Positions 33,380 through 41,963 of a DNA stretch of 64,000 nucleotides are shown here, in pieces. Made by a program: the position numbers and the translations under genes. Below the pieces are notes generated by a model. The model searched no databases. It was not told the DNA's origin and worked only from the letters and a program-made list of their open reading frames with translations. Source of the DNA: Chitinophaga solisilvae (GTDB lineage: Bacteria > Bacteroidota > Bacteroidia > Chitinophagales > Chitinophagaceae); contig NZ_JAABOK010000011.1 in NCBI RefSeq assembly GCF_009928525.1, positions 62,001-126,000 on the forward strand, written 5' to 3'. The number at the start of each line of letters is the position of its first letter. Position 1 is the stretch's first letter.

Positions 33380-33987
33380 GATAATTGTTTTTCAAGGGTG
33401 AATATTTCTTCCAGATGACTGAGATAATTGCGGCGGTAATTGACAATGCGCTCTTCAGTTGCGTTTTTCTCCAGGTCATGGAAATGGAAGCCTTCCGTTC
33501 GGGTCATGCCAACGAACTGGTTCATTTTATGAAAGCCGAACAGTACGCCGTCATCGACAGGCCGTTGGTCAAAAAACTCTCCGGGGAGAGTAAATGCGGT
33601 ATCAGGGGCATTCCAGGTGGTGGTGACCATGTATTTTTTCCCCTGCATGAGTCCGCCGGTTCCGTAATTGATAGCCGGGTTCAGGCGGCTTCTGCCGTCA
33701 CTGGCGTACATCCCGTTCTGGTGGCCGGCGGTAAACACGTCATCGATATATTTCTTTAAGCGGCCCGGCACCTGGAACCACCAGACAGGCGTATGATAGA
33801 TGACCATGTCAGCCCATTTAAAGTTTTCTACCTCTTCCATAGCGTCAAAATCATTGTTGATATTGGCTACGCGGTATTCCAGTCCTTTTCTTTTCAGGAA
33901 GGAGGTTGTCCAGCCTGTCAGCATTTCGTTGAACTTCCCGCCTGAATGTGCGAAAACCTGTCCTGCGTTAATGATAAATATCTTCAT
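33376..33987 (-). CDS. mdaB: MdaB-type NAD(P)H:quinone oxidoreductase
   Basis: 203 residues, flavodoxin-like fold. Matches E. coli MdaB along its length: IINAGQVFAHSGGKFN (FAD loop), ADMVIYHTPVWWFQVP, KKYIDDVFTAGH, YASDGRSRLNP, GSGGL-like GTGGLMQGKKYMVTTTWNAP, and FHKMNQFVGM. Catalyses two-electron reduction of quinones, avoiding semiquinones. First gene of a four-gene operon (mdaB, ABM, AKR, cyclase), divergent from LysR. Confidence 0.9.
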   Translation of the reverse strand: MKIFIINAGQVFAHSGGKFNEMLTGWTTSFLKRKGLEYRVANINNDFDAMEEVENFKWADMVIYHTPVWWFQVPGRLKKYIDDVFTAGHQNGMYASDGRSRLNPAINYGTGGLMQGKKYMVTTTWNAPDTAFTLPGEFFDQRPVDDGVLFGFHKMNQFVGMTRTEGFHFHDLEKNATEERIVNYRRNYLSHLEEIFTLEKQLS

Positions 33988-34084
33988 TTCTATAATTTTA
34001 ATTATTGATAATGCAAAATTCTATCATTTTTATATATCACACAAATAACTTAAATTGCACCTTTATATCAGAAAAATTATAGTT

Positions 34085-35017
34085 ATGCGATGGAACTTAG
34101 AGTGGCTCCGGACATTCAAAGCCATATATGAAACCGGTACCTTATCTGCTGCGGCGCAGGAACTTTCTGTATCCCAGCCGGGAGTGAGCCTTCACTTAAA
34201 CTCGCTCGAAGCCTTTACCGGGTATAAGCTGTTTGACCGCTCAGCCAGAAAAATGGTCCCGACAGAAAAGGGTAAAATTTTGTACAACTACATATTTGAA
34301 CCGCTGAAGAAACTGGAAACAGGGGAACAGCATTTTCACAAGCGCTCGAAGGATGAGCGGGTAACGATCAGCGTGGGGATGTGCTTTGAGACATTTCAAT
34401 ACACCCTGGAAGAACATATTGCCAGTCTGCCGTTTAACCTCATCATTAAATTCGGCGAATATCCCCAGATGCAGCAGGATCTCGATAATGGCCTGCTGGA
34501 CCTGATTATTACGCCGCAAAAGGGCAATCAGCAGAATCTGCAGTACCTCCCGTTTTCCAAGGAAAGGATTGTGTTGATAGCCGGTTGTAAAACAGAAACA
34601 GCCGGACTGGAAGATTTGTTTCAGCAGGGTAAGCTGAAGGAAGCTACACGGTTACTGAAGCAGCAGCTCTGGTATAGTACAGCTGCGGATATGGAGCATC
34701 TGAAAAACTTCTGGCTCACGCATTTCGGGGAGCATCCTGATTTCAGTCCTAATTATATAGTGCCGAACATCAGTTCTATTATCCGTTGTCTGAGCGACAG
34801 CACCGGGTTTTCGATAGTGCCTGATTTTCTTTGTACAGAATATATTAAATCGGGAAAGATAAAAGCGGTGTGGGAAGGTACTCATCCGCTGGAGAATGTG
34901 CTTTACTTCGGGACCAGAAAAAAGACGATGTATCAGAAAGAAATTGCGCAGCTGGAGCAGTTGTTACGGGAGAAGTGGGAACTGACGGTAACGGAAGAAG
35001 AAAGCCTTCAGCGATAG
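34085..35017 (+). CDS. LysR-family transcriptional regulator
   Basis: 310 residues from ATG 34085 (MRWNLEWLRTFKAIYETGTL). N-terminal HTH TGTLSAAAQELSVSQPGVSLHLNSLEAFTGYKLFDRS, then the LysR substrate domain (ISVGMCFETFQYTLEEHI ...). Divergent from the mdaB operon across 97 bp, so its likely target. A 9-bp hairpin follows the gene. Confidence 0.92.
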   Translation: MRWNLEWLRTFKAIYETGTLSAAAQELSVSQPGVSLHLNSLEAFTGYKLFDRSARKMVPTEKGKILYNYIFEPLKKLETGEQHFHKRSKDERVTISVGMCFETFQYTLEEHIASLPFNLIIKFGEYPQMQQDLDNGLLDLIITPQKGNQQNLQYLPFSKERIVLIAGCKTETAGLEDLFQQGKLKEATRLLKQQLWYSTAADMEHLKNFWLTHFGEHPDFSPNYIVPNISSIIRCLSDSTGFSIVPDFLCTEYIKSGKIKAVWEGTHPLENVLYFGTRKKTMYQKEIAQLEQLLREKWELTVTEEESLQR

Positions 35018-35029
35018 TCAGCTGAAGGC
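35004..35029 (+). terminator. Hairpin at the lysR stop codon
   Basis: GCCTTCAGC (35004-35012) / GCTGAAGGC (35021-35029), 8-nt loop containing the stop codon, then ATCTGCATTTATTTA. Shared between convergent genes. Confidence 0.55.
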
Positions 35030-35041
35030 ATCTGCATTTAT

Positions 35042-36616
35042 TTATACTGTTCTGATCAGGGCTGTTACCTGATCCTGGTCAGGAACAAACCAGCGGGCGG
35101 CAACCTCGCGGAGATTATTGTCGTCTGCCACCTGATCAGCCGCCCAGGCAACGATACCATCAGGGCGTACCAGCAGGGCGCTCACACCCAGCTGCTCTTT
35201 GGCGCTGCGGGCAATATACCTGATGCTGTTACTATAGGCAGCCGCCCATGTTTTCAGGGTGGCATTGCCTTCAAAATCAAGCAGTATCCCATGCCCTTCC
35301 TGCATGAATGCGCCGAGCTTCGTGCCATCTTCCAGTTCAAAATCAGGAACGCTGTAACCGGTCATCGGATGATTACCGGGCGGGTAGTGCATGTTTACGC
35401 CCCACACGCGTTCCGCCATGTAGGTAGCGCCATTGCGGGTATGCATGAGGTCAGCGATAATATTGTACAATGCATTGGAAGCAGCATCAGGTTTCATGAT
35501 GGCTACCTGTGCGCGCGACCAGTCCAGTACCTGTACTCCGACCGGGTGCCGTTCGGCAGTATAGGTGTCCAGCAGATCTTCAGGCGCTTTCCCGTTGATG
35601 ACAGCAGCGAGTTTCCATCCCAGGTTCATGGCATCGCCCAGCCCCAGGTTCAGCCCCTGGCCGCCCAGTGGCGAATGGATATGTGCGGCGTCTCCGGCTA
35701 AAAACACCCGGCCGTTGCGGTAGCTGGTAGCCTGCCGGGTTCTGTCTGTCCATGTCGTTGCGAGGTGCAGCGCGGTGACAGTCACATCTGTTTCAGAAAT
35801 GCGGCGCAGCAGCTGCTGCACATGTTCAAGTGTAACCGGTTTATCCGCATTGCGGAATGCACCGCCGTCAAAGTCCTGCATGATGAGGTATCCAGGCTGC
35901 GATTGCAGATACATACCGGTCGCCATTTTATTGCGGCCGGGTTTGAGTTTTCCGGGATCGGCAATATCCACCAGCAGGGAGTAGCCGGTAAACTCCGGTT
36001 CTGTCCCGGCGAAATCAAACGCTCCTTTCTTGCGGATCACACTACGCGCGCCGTCACAGCCTGCGAGCCATTTACCCGTGAAGGAACGATCGCCTGCTTC
36101 AACAGTTACCCCGGTGGCGGTCTGCCGGAAGTCGGTCACGCCCAGGCCGCGCAGTATCGATACGCCAAGGGTTTCAGCGCGGCGGGTCAGCACTGATTCC
36201 ACTTCTTCCATTTCGGATAACAGGTGGTTATTGATAGTACCGGGCAGCCGGTATTTCCATTGAGCAGCATCCACATCATCGAAATAAAATGGTATGCCGG
36301 CGAAGTGGCCTGCCTGGCGGCGAGGCGCCGGTGCAGAGACGCTGTGTGGATTTTTGAGGTGCTGATGTATTTTAAATTCGTTCAGCAGACCGCGGCGGTA
36401 AAGGGCGTCGACGGTAGGAGCATTGAGGCCGCGCATACCGAAAGGCATACGTTTCAACGGTGAGTCAGGGCTTTCCGCCTTTTCCAGTATTAATACGGAA
36501 CATCCTGCCAGCGCCAGTTCACAGGCCAGCCACAGCCCAACGGGTCCTGCGCCGGAGATGATAACATCGTATGCATGATTTTGTGCGGATTGTCCGCCTG
36601 ATGGTGTCGTTTTCAT
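35042..36616 (-). CDS. FAD-dependent aromatic monooxygenase (PHBH-like, Rox-type)
   Basis: 524 residues from ATG 36616 (MKTTPSGGQSAQNHAYD). GAGPVG (22-27) binds the ADP of FAD; GCDGARS is the DG fingerprint; GDAAHIHSPLGGQGLNLGLGDAMNLGWKLA is the GD motif for the ribityl chain. The final ~120 residues form the thioredoxin-like domain of TfdB/PgaE/rifampicin-monooxygenase members. Such enzymes hydroxylate aromatics or antibiotics. The AraC gene 40 bp upstream on the same strand may be cotranscribed. Confidence 0.9.
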   Translation of the reverse strand: MKTTPSGGQSAQNHAYDVIISGAGPVGLWLACELALAGCSVLILEKAESPDSPLKRMPFGMRGLNAPTVDALYRRGLLNEFKIHQHLKNPHSVSAPAPRRQAGHFAGIPFYFDDVDAAQWKYRLPGTINNHLLSEMEEVESVLTRRAETLGVSILRGLGVTDFRQTATGVTVEAGDRSFTGKWLAGCDGARSVIRKKGAFDFAGTEPEFTGYSLLVDIADPGKLKPGRNKMATGMYLQSQPGYLIMQDFDGGAFRNADKPVTLEHVQQLLRRISETDVTVTALHLATTWTDRTRQATSYRNGRVFLAGDAAHIHSPLGGQGLNLGLGDAMNLGWKLAAVINGKAPEDLLDTYTAERHPVGVQVLDWSRAQVAIMKPDAASNALYNIIADLMHTRNGATYMAERVWGVNMHYPPGNHPMTGYSVPDFELEDGTKLGAFMQEGHGILLDFEGNATLKTWAAAYSNSIRYIARSAKEQLGVSALLVRPDGIVAWAADQVADDNNLREVAARWFVPDQDQVTALIRTV

Positions 36617-36656
36617 AAAGCATGATTGTAGCACAAAATTCGGTCATGCTGTTTCC

Positions 36657-37478
36657 TCAGGCTTGTATAAACGCGACAAAATTATTGTTACTGGTATGCA
36701 GTCTGCTTTTCCTTGCTTTCCGTGCAAATGCCGCCGGCGTAGTGCCGCTGTAACGTTTAAATTCCCGGCTCAGGTGAGCCTGGTCTGTATATCCCAGTTC
36801 ATGCGCCAGTCCGGCCAGGCGGGTATCAGGGTGAAGCCACAGATGGTTACGTACCTGTTCAAAGCGCATCAGGCCGGACACATCTTTCACGGTATAGCCG
36901 GACGATTTCCTGAAACGCCGTTCCAGTGTACGCATGGTAGCATGTGCAGCCGCAGCCACTTCGCTGACAGGCATGGCGCCATTGGCTTTCCGCATGGCTA
37001 CACCAGCCCTGAACAGCATGCTGTCCATAGCCACCTGCGAGCGCGCCTGCAGGAAATATTCCTGTACATGTGTTATTGCTTCTGCTATCTTACCGGAAGC
37101 CACCAGGGTATTTAATACCGGATACAGACCGGCAACAGGATGTTCAAATATGCGTACACTGTCATTACCCGAAGTGAGTCCGAGTAAATCGAATACGGTC
37201 CAGGGGTAGCATCTGACAGCAATAATTTCGAAACGGCCGCTGGTAGTTAATATCACCGGCTGATTGAGGAGTCCCATCATAAACAGCGGAGGTAAAGACT
37301 GCGGTTGTCCGTTGACGGCAATATAGCACGGGTTGCCGAAATGAAAGATGATTTCAGCGTAGCCGTCGGGCATCACTTCAAAATCTGATGGCTGCTCTCC
37401 AAAGTCCCGGCTGTTGTACCAAAAGCATCTGATGGTATCGCGGAGGGCTTCAGGAGGAGGAAATTCCTGGTGGTACAT
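36657..37478 (-). CDS. AraC-family regulator with DUF6597-type N-terminus
   Basis: 273 residues. The N-terminal MPDGYAEIIFHFGNPCYIAVNGQPQSLPPLFMMGLLNQPV is the DUF6597 sensor. The C-terminal AraC domain has ATMRTLERRFRKSSGYTVKDVSGLMRFEQVRNHL and LAGLAHELGYTDQAHLSREFKRYSGTTPAAF. It probably controls itself and the monooxygenase downstream. A palindrome lies 58 bp upstream. Confidence 0.9.
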   Translation of the reverse strand: MYHQEFPPPEALRDTIRCFWYNSRDFGEQPSDFEVMPDGYAEIIFHFGNPCYIAVNGQPQSLPPLFMMGLLNQPVILTTSGRFEIIAVRCYPWTVFDLLGLTSGNDSVRIFEHPVAGLYPVLNTLVASGKIAEAITHVQEYFLQARSQVAMDSMLFRAGVAMRKANGAMPVSEVAAAAHATMRTLERRFRKSSGYTVKDVSGLMRFEQVRNHLWLHPDTRLAGLAHELGYTDQAHLSREFKRYSGTTPAAFARKARKSRLHTSNNNFVAFIQA

Positions 37479-37535
37479 GATGGAACGGATATGGAAGGCA
37501 AGATACGATGGAAAACTGAAAAGGGTAATTTCCGA

Positions 37536-37553
37536 GGTTCAGTGCCCTGAACC
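37536..37553. promoter_or_regulatory. Operator-like palindrome upstream of the AraC gene
   Basis: GGTTCAG (37536-37542) TGCC CTGAACC (37547-37553): exact 7-bp arms. The 37479-37857 gap otherwise holds only the promoter of the CPBP gene. Confidence 0.4.
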
Positions 37554-37805
37554 ATATAATAGGACATGCCGGCAATACGGATGATAGCTGTCAGCACATT
37601 TTCGCATACCTCCTGTAACAGGTACAAAGTTTTCATCTGCGTATAACCGTTAACGTAATGCCGGCGCCTTCTCAGATGCTAAATTGATACTCCTTAGTTA
37701 TCTGAGCTTCCTGACACTCAAAGGTAAAATACATGAACATGAAAAGTATAAAACAAAAAAAGAATTTTTCAATCTTTTACCTGATATTTCTTTATTACCG
37801 TTCCT

Positions 37806-37813
37806 TATATTTG
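37806..37813 (+). promoter_or_regulatory. -7 box of the CPBP protease gene
   Basis: TATATTTG, an exact TANNTTTG, 44 nt before the ATG at 37858, which supports that start over upstream in-frame codons. No good -33 match. Confidence 0.5.
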
Positions 37814-37857
37814 TAGCGCTACACACCATTTCACGAGAACGCGCATTAAGAAAACGT

Positions 37858-38706
37858 ATGCAGAAATTCAACCAAAAATCTAATGCTGCCAGCAGATATA
37901 TTCTATTCATCGTTGGTCTTGGTTTAGCCTTTCCGATCAGCGGCCTTATCACAAAATATATTGAGATCTTATCTAACGGAAATTTTGTTTTCCCCTATGC
38001 CATGCCGCTGATTATGCTGTTCATCACCTGGGGCTTATACCGGCTGGATGGATGGGGGCTTTCAGCGCTGGGTCTGAATCCCAGCGTCAGACACCTGCTT
38101 TATTTCCCGGCGGGCTTTATCTTTTCCCTGCTCTTCTACAGTATTACCATCATACTGATCAGCCTTATCACCGGCGCTCCGCTTTCCATATCCCCTGATC
38201 CGAAAGTAAATACGCTTTACCTGCTGATGGGCGCTTACCAGCTGTTTGCATCTGTACTGCTGGAAGAACTGGTGTTCCGCGGATACTGCTTTATGAAAAC
38301 GAAAGCCATTACCAATGTCAGAACAGCGCAGATCATATTCGCACTCCTCTTTGTAGTATATCACTGGGTCAATAAAAACCTTTTTGGTCAGCCTGTAGTC
38401 ATGATGATCTTCCTGGTTTATATCACCCTCGGACATCTCCTGTTCTCTACAGCGCTGCTGCGCAGCGGTTCCATGTATCTTTCCCTGGGCATCCACCTGG
38501 GATGGAACTGGACAGACATTTTCATCTTTGGTAAAACTGCCGGCGAAAAAACATTGTACATCACTACCTATGATTCCGGCAGCTGGTTTTACTTTATTGT
38601 TAAACAGTCGGTGAGTGTAGTGGTTATTCTGTTTATGATCTGGTTGCTGCAGCGGTTAGTGAAGCGGCGGTCTGCGGCGCCATTGCAGTTATCAGAGCAG
38701 CGGTAA
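37858..38706 (+). CDS. CPBP-family intramembrane metalloprotease
   Basis: 282 residues from ATG 37858 (MQKFNQKSNAASRYILFIVG). The frame opens at 37684, but that AT-rich stretch contains the promoter. About eight membrane segments. Motif 1 is EELVFR (Glu136, Glu137, Arg141), motif 2 the His in LLFVVYHW, motif 3 SLGIHLGWNW: the CaaX protease and bacteriocin-processing (Abi) signature. Roles in other bacteria include bacteriocin immunity or prenyl-protein processing. No bacteriocin gene adjoins, but RiPP precursor B is 7 kb away. Confidence 0.9.
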   Translation: MQKFNQKSNAASRYILFIVGLGLAFPISGLITKYIEILSNGNFVFPYAMPLIMLFITWGLYRLDGWGLSALGLNPSVRHLLYFPAGFIFSLLFYSITIILISLITGAPLSISPDPKVNTLYLLMGAYQLFASVLLEELVFRGYCFMKTKAITNVRTAQIIFALLFVVYHWVNKNLFGQPVVMMIFLVYITLGHLLFSTALLRSGSMYLSLGIHLGWNWTDIFIFGKTAGEKTLYITTYDSGSWFYFIVKQSVSVVVILFMIWLLQRLVKRRSAAPLQLSEQR

Positions 38707-38793
38707 TGTAAGTTATCTGTTATGGTGAGAATAAGTGAGATCGGTAGAATATCAGCCTGGGTAGTATTACATAAAGTGTGTCGGTAAAAAATT

Positions 38794-39381
38794 CTATGGC
38801 CTCAGAAGATTTTTGATTTCGTTATAAAGATCTCTTACCTCTTTTCCTTTATCTTCGTTGTTATCATTAACCTTTTTTCCATTTTGAATCCAGCTAACAA
38901 TAACATTATTACGAAGGGCTATTTTATCAATAGTAGTACTGTCTACTTTTACATCCTTAGATATATTGACTGGCTCATTATAAACGTTTGTAGTGCCGAT
39001 ATAAAGAACTGGATGTCCATCTCTAAGATAAAATACATATATACTTTTCCCTGTTTCACCATAAAAGGTAATATTCATTTTCAATGTATCCTTTCCTGAC
39101 AGATAAAGTACAGCTTCTCCGGCTTCGGAAGAACCTTCAAGCCTTTTATTTATCTTTCTTAATATCCGGACTTTATTATCAATAATATCTTTATAAGAAT
39201 AAATACTATTCTTATACAAAGAATCTTCTTCAGTAACTAAGCTGCAGGCAATAACTTCTTTTCGCTTAAAAGTATCAGATAATAATGTATCTCTATCTCC
39301 CATTTGCAGTTTAAGCCAATTACTGGCAGATGGGTTGCCACAACTTACTACCAAAATGGCAATTATTACTAATCTTAACAT
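38794..39381 (-). CDS. Hypothetical lipoprotein at the end of the toxin island
   Basis: 195 residues from ATG 39381 (GTG at 39384 is less likely). Lipobox ILVVSC. The rest is beta-rich and charged (VLYLSGKDTLKMNITFYGETGKSIYVFYLRDGHPVLYIG). No family recognised. AT-rich, unlike the chromosomal neighbours, and positioned after the displaced RHS tip, so it may be an immunity or accessory gene. That role is inference from position only. Confidence 0.6.
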   Translation of the reverse strand: MLRLVIIAILVVSCGNPSASNWLKLQMGDRDTLLSDTFKRKEVIACSLVTEEDSLYKNSIYSYKDIIDNKVRILRKINKRLEGSSEAGEAVLYLSGKDTLKMNITFYGETGKSIYVFYLRDGHPVLYIGTTNVYNEPVNISKDVKVDSTTIDKIALRNNVIVSWIQNGKKVNDNNEDKGKEVRDLYNEIKNLLRP

Positions 39382-39440
39382 CACTTTTATTAATTACTTA
39401 AGTTGATATAAGGACCTCCTCTATTACCCGCATTTTTATC

Positions 39441-39756
39441 TCAATAATCCAAAGACGCTGTAATTGGATTAGATATTTTCAAAAACGACCTCTGATCAAC
39501 TTTATTATGCAATTCTAAAATACCAGCTTTCCTCCCTTTATAAAAAACTAAAAATCTTGAATAGTTCAATCCATTAGCATTCTTTGTCGTAAAGTCAAAA
39601 AACTAATTCTTTTCCTGGAAGATCGGTTTTGTATATTCGTGTATGAGCTCCTCGATTCTTCATTGCTAATAGAAAAATCAAAAATGTATTGCAATAAGAA
39701 AGCCACAGATCTATACCTGCGGCTGTTCTGCGTTTGTAAAACTCCTCTATTGACAT
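39441..39756 (-). pseudogene. Frameshifted small gene in the toxin island
   Basis: Starting at ATG 39756, which overlaps the end of the next gene upstream by 10 nt, the frame reads MSIEEFYKRRTAAGIDLWLS and continues to KTDLPGKELVF, then stops at TGA. The stop lies in a run of six A (plus strand 39597-39602). Dropping one base restores DFTTKNANGLNYSRFLVFYK and a clean frame to ITASLDY and a stop at 39441: about 104 residues in total. So it is either a recent one-base insertion or a sequencing error in a homopolymer. Function unknown; candidate immunity gene. Confidence 0.7.
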
Positions 39757-40163
39757 CTTTTCAAGATAAAATCTGTCAATAATTTATTATTATAATACTT
39801 ACCTGTTTTCTTACTCACAAAAAGCCCCCAACGATCCATACAATACTCTTCTTTTGTTCCTGTATAGCAAAAGGTAAATAACACCCGAACATCTATAGAC
39901 CTGGGTTTAGCCACCTTAAATTTATTAACGTAACCAGCAAGCCGTTTAAGATCAAAGCTATCCTTTACATCTACGCGCCTAATTGTTCCGGTGAATGCTG
40001 CCTTAAAAAACTCACAATGTACATCCTCAACAGTACTAGTTCCAAAATCCTCATACTCTATAAATGCTCCAGTAACCGTCTTTTGAGATTGACCGTAACC
40101 ATAAATAGTAAAAAAAGTATTTAAAAAAATCATCAAAATTGTACTTATAACTATATTCTGCAT
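39747..40163 (-). CDS. Secreted hypothetical protein, candidate immunity protein
   Basis: 138 residues. Signal peptide 1-25 (ISTILMIFLNTFFTIYGYGQ). The mature part is small and mixed alpha/beta, ending FVSKKTGKYYNNKLLTDFILKRC, which looks TonB-/TPR-unrelated; no family recognised. It begins 27 bp after the repaired stop of the orphan toxin tip (40191), on the same strand, and its AT content matches the tip. This is the usual place for the cognate immunity gene. Confidence 0.6.
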   Translation of the reverse strand: MQNIVISTILMIFLNTFFTIYGYGQSQKTVTGAFIEYEDFGTSTVEDVHCEFFKAAFTGTIRRVDVKDSFDLKRLAGYVNKFKVAKPRSIDVRVLFTFCYTGTKEEYCMDRWGLFVSKKTGKYYNNKLLTDFILKRCQ

Positions 40164-40190
40164 ATTATTATATTTTGATTTTAGTCTTTT

Positions 40191-41016
40191 TTCTTTTTCT
40201 TAATGGCTGGTGCTGTCACATTTACTCCGCCCAGATTATAGTAAGGGCTTATAATTGGCCCCTTATTTGAAGTTGGATCAGACACCATAATTTGATTTTT
40301 AAACTGGTGACTTTTCCCGTAACCTGCCCTGGTTTCGTTTCTCCTAACGCCTTTGCTGTCTTCTGCTCACTACCGGTTATCACTCTTCTCTCTTCTTTAT
40401 TACCATATTCAGCATCTTGTGTTTTAACATTATTCCGCTGTTCCATAGGGTTTGTGTCGTATCCTGCCGCATGATCTAATTCATGATTAAGTACAGTTGC
40501 AGGCGAGATAAAAGCATCCGTTTCTGTTTGTTTCCCATTATAAGGATTCCAAGATATTGTACCACCATTCCCTCCTCCTACAATATTACCAGATTCATCA
40601 CGTGTATAGTCTCCTTGAAATGAGCCATTCGTACCTTCAAACTCCTTTACTCTATATATCTTACTGGAAGAGGATAATTGGTCATAAAAGTCTCCAACTC
40701 CATTCTCTTTAAGAAAGGCAATTGCTTTATTAAAATTTTGCTGAAACTCTTTCGTCGTGGATTTATCAAATATAATAGTGTCACCTAAAAAATCACTAAA
40801 ACGAATCGGATTATTTTCCATAGCTGCATAAGGTGATATTGCGTCATTGGGCTTGGGATCTATTTGCCACCATCTACCCAATTGAGGATCTAAATTCCGG
40901 TAGTGTGCCTCATAAGAATATAAATCCAGATCGCTATTTAGTTCAATGGCATTGAACTTATTCTTATTGGTAGGGTAATTCGTCCCTTTGAGCGCATTCG
41001 AACTAATCCCCGCCAT
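40191..41016 (-). pseudogene. Displaced RHS C-terminal tip with HExxH metallopeptidase toxin, frameshifted
   Basis: The open frame 40249-41016 encodes the end of an RHS core (AHYRNLDPQLGRWWQIDPKP, SPYAAMENNPIRFSDFLGD) and then a toxin domain of about 165 residues with VLNHELDHAAGY (HExxH zinc site) and EERRVITGSEQKTAKALGE, as in RHS-linked M91-like metallopeptidases. After QVTGK the frame goes off into an unlikely tail. Adding one base in the four-T run at 40312-40315 restores SHQFKNQIMVSDPTSNKGPI then ISPYYNLGGVNVTAPA and a stop at 40191, which is the convincing native C-terminus. Upstream, the frame is broken at the junction near 41040. There is no N-terminal RHS body, signal or start of its own, so it is an orphan module. 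Confidence 0.8.
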
Positions 41017-41070
41017 TGTTAACCCAAACGGATAATAATAGTGCCTCTTCCAGCAACGGGCTCAAAGAAC
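41017..41070 (-). pseudogene. RHS core remnant joining the orphan tip
   Basis: Minus strand encodes YYPFGLTMAGISSNALKG, as in the intact RHS gene (42843-42900), with nearly the same bases (ATTATTATCCGTTTGGG). One extra base between the LEE and HYY codons shifts the frame, and TGA lies just upstream. Confidence 0.75.
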
Positions 41071-41273
41071 TTCTACCCACGAAAAATAATGGATTTTACT
41101 TTTTCATATGAAAGAAAAAAAATCTAACCGGTCATAAAACGAGGTCACCGTCCGAGGATAGCTGATGTGTTACTGATGCTAATTTATATTCTTATTTTGG
41201 CCATAGTTCTATCGCTCAGCCTATGTTCTGCCCTCCCCCACTATCCCCGGACGGAAGTGCGATAGTACTAACG

Positions 41274-41428
41274 CTGATCGGCAACCATGTCTTCTGCCAG
41301 CGGAGATTTGTTGTTCTGCTGAGGGCTGGTGGATTTGTAAAACGCCTGCGTGTTGATGGAGACGGTATCCCCCGCCATTACACGCAGTACCAGAGAGGGA
41401 CCTATTTTCTGACCACCGCTTTTTGCAT
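41274..41428 (-). pseudogene. Duplicated fragment of the RHS gene core
   Basis: About 155 bp with only some seven differences from 43279-43437 in the intact RHS gene; the minus strand reads GGQKIGPSLVLRVMAGDTVS and on to AEDMVAD. Sequence on both sides is unrelated. The 41071-41273 and 41429-41533 flanks hold no gene that I can see. Confidence 0.85.
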
Positions 41429-41533
41429 ACCTACTTACGCGATTACAAAGCGCATAAAGCATATAATCTATAAAGCTGCAAGTGCTGAACACCTGCGGCT
41501 TTATAAGTACGCTTTACAGCAAACTATATGGCC

Positions 41534-41947
41534 CTATCTATACAAAGACCAATCTATTCTACTCATTAGATAAAACATAAAAATCAAATTCATAAAAATT
41601 AAAAATACTAGCGACCAAACAACTAATCCTCCTATAAGCTGCTGTTTTCTAGATTGCTTATCAAATTCTTTAATATAAAACTTCCATTTGTTTTTATGCA
41701 GAAAAAAAAAGTAGTTGAAAATTGTAATTGCAACTGCTTGTATAATTGTTACTAAATTATCATATCCAGGAACAATATCATGCTTAAATATAATTGAAAA
41801 ATATCCTTCCAGTGTCATAAGAAGCATTATCTCAAGGACAATTACAGATAACATTGCCTTCCACTCACTCCACCATCTGGATGGTGCATTTTCAGCAAAT
41901 CTATACATCTTATAAAAAAAATATCTATACCCCTTTTTTAACATCAT
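41534..41947 (-). CDS. Membrane protein, candidate immunity protein for the RHS toxin
   Basis: 137 residues, AT-rich. Four likely membrane helices (about 32-52, 65-80, 84-102, 108-130) and basic ends. It starts 16 bp after the RHS stop on the same strand, which is the standard position of an immunity gene. A membrane-embedded immunity protein suggests a toxin acting on membranes. No family recognised; inference is positional. Confidence 0.65.
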   Translation of the reverse strand: MMLKKGYRYFFYKMYRFAENAPSRWWSEWKAMLSVIVLEIMLLMTLEGYFSIIFKHDIVPGYDNLVTIIQAVAITIFNYFFFLHKNKWKFYIKEFDKQSRKQQLIGGLVVWSLVFLIFMNLIFMFYLMSRIDWSLYR

Positions 41948-41963
41948 AAACTCAAATTAACCA

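Noticed and set aside
37684..37857. 58-residue N-terminal extension of the CPBP protease
   Set aside because: AT-rich, contains the TATATTTG promoter box, and the family normally starts near the ATG at 37858.
41223..41573. 116-codon plus-strand frame
   Set aside because: It is the antisense of the duplicated RHS fragment at 41274-41428.
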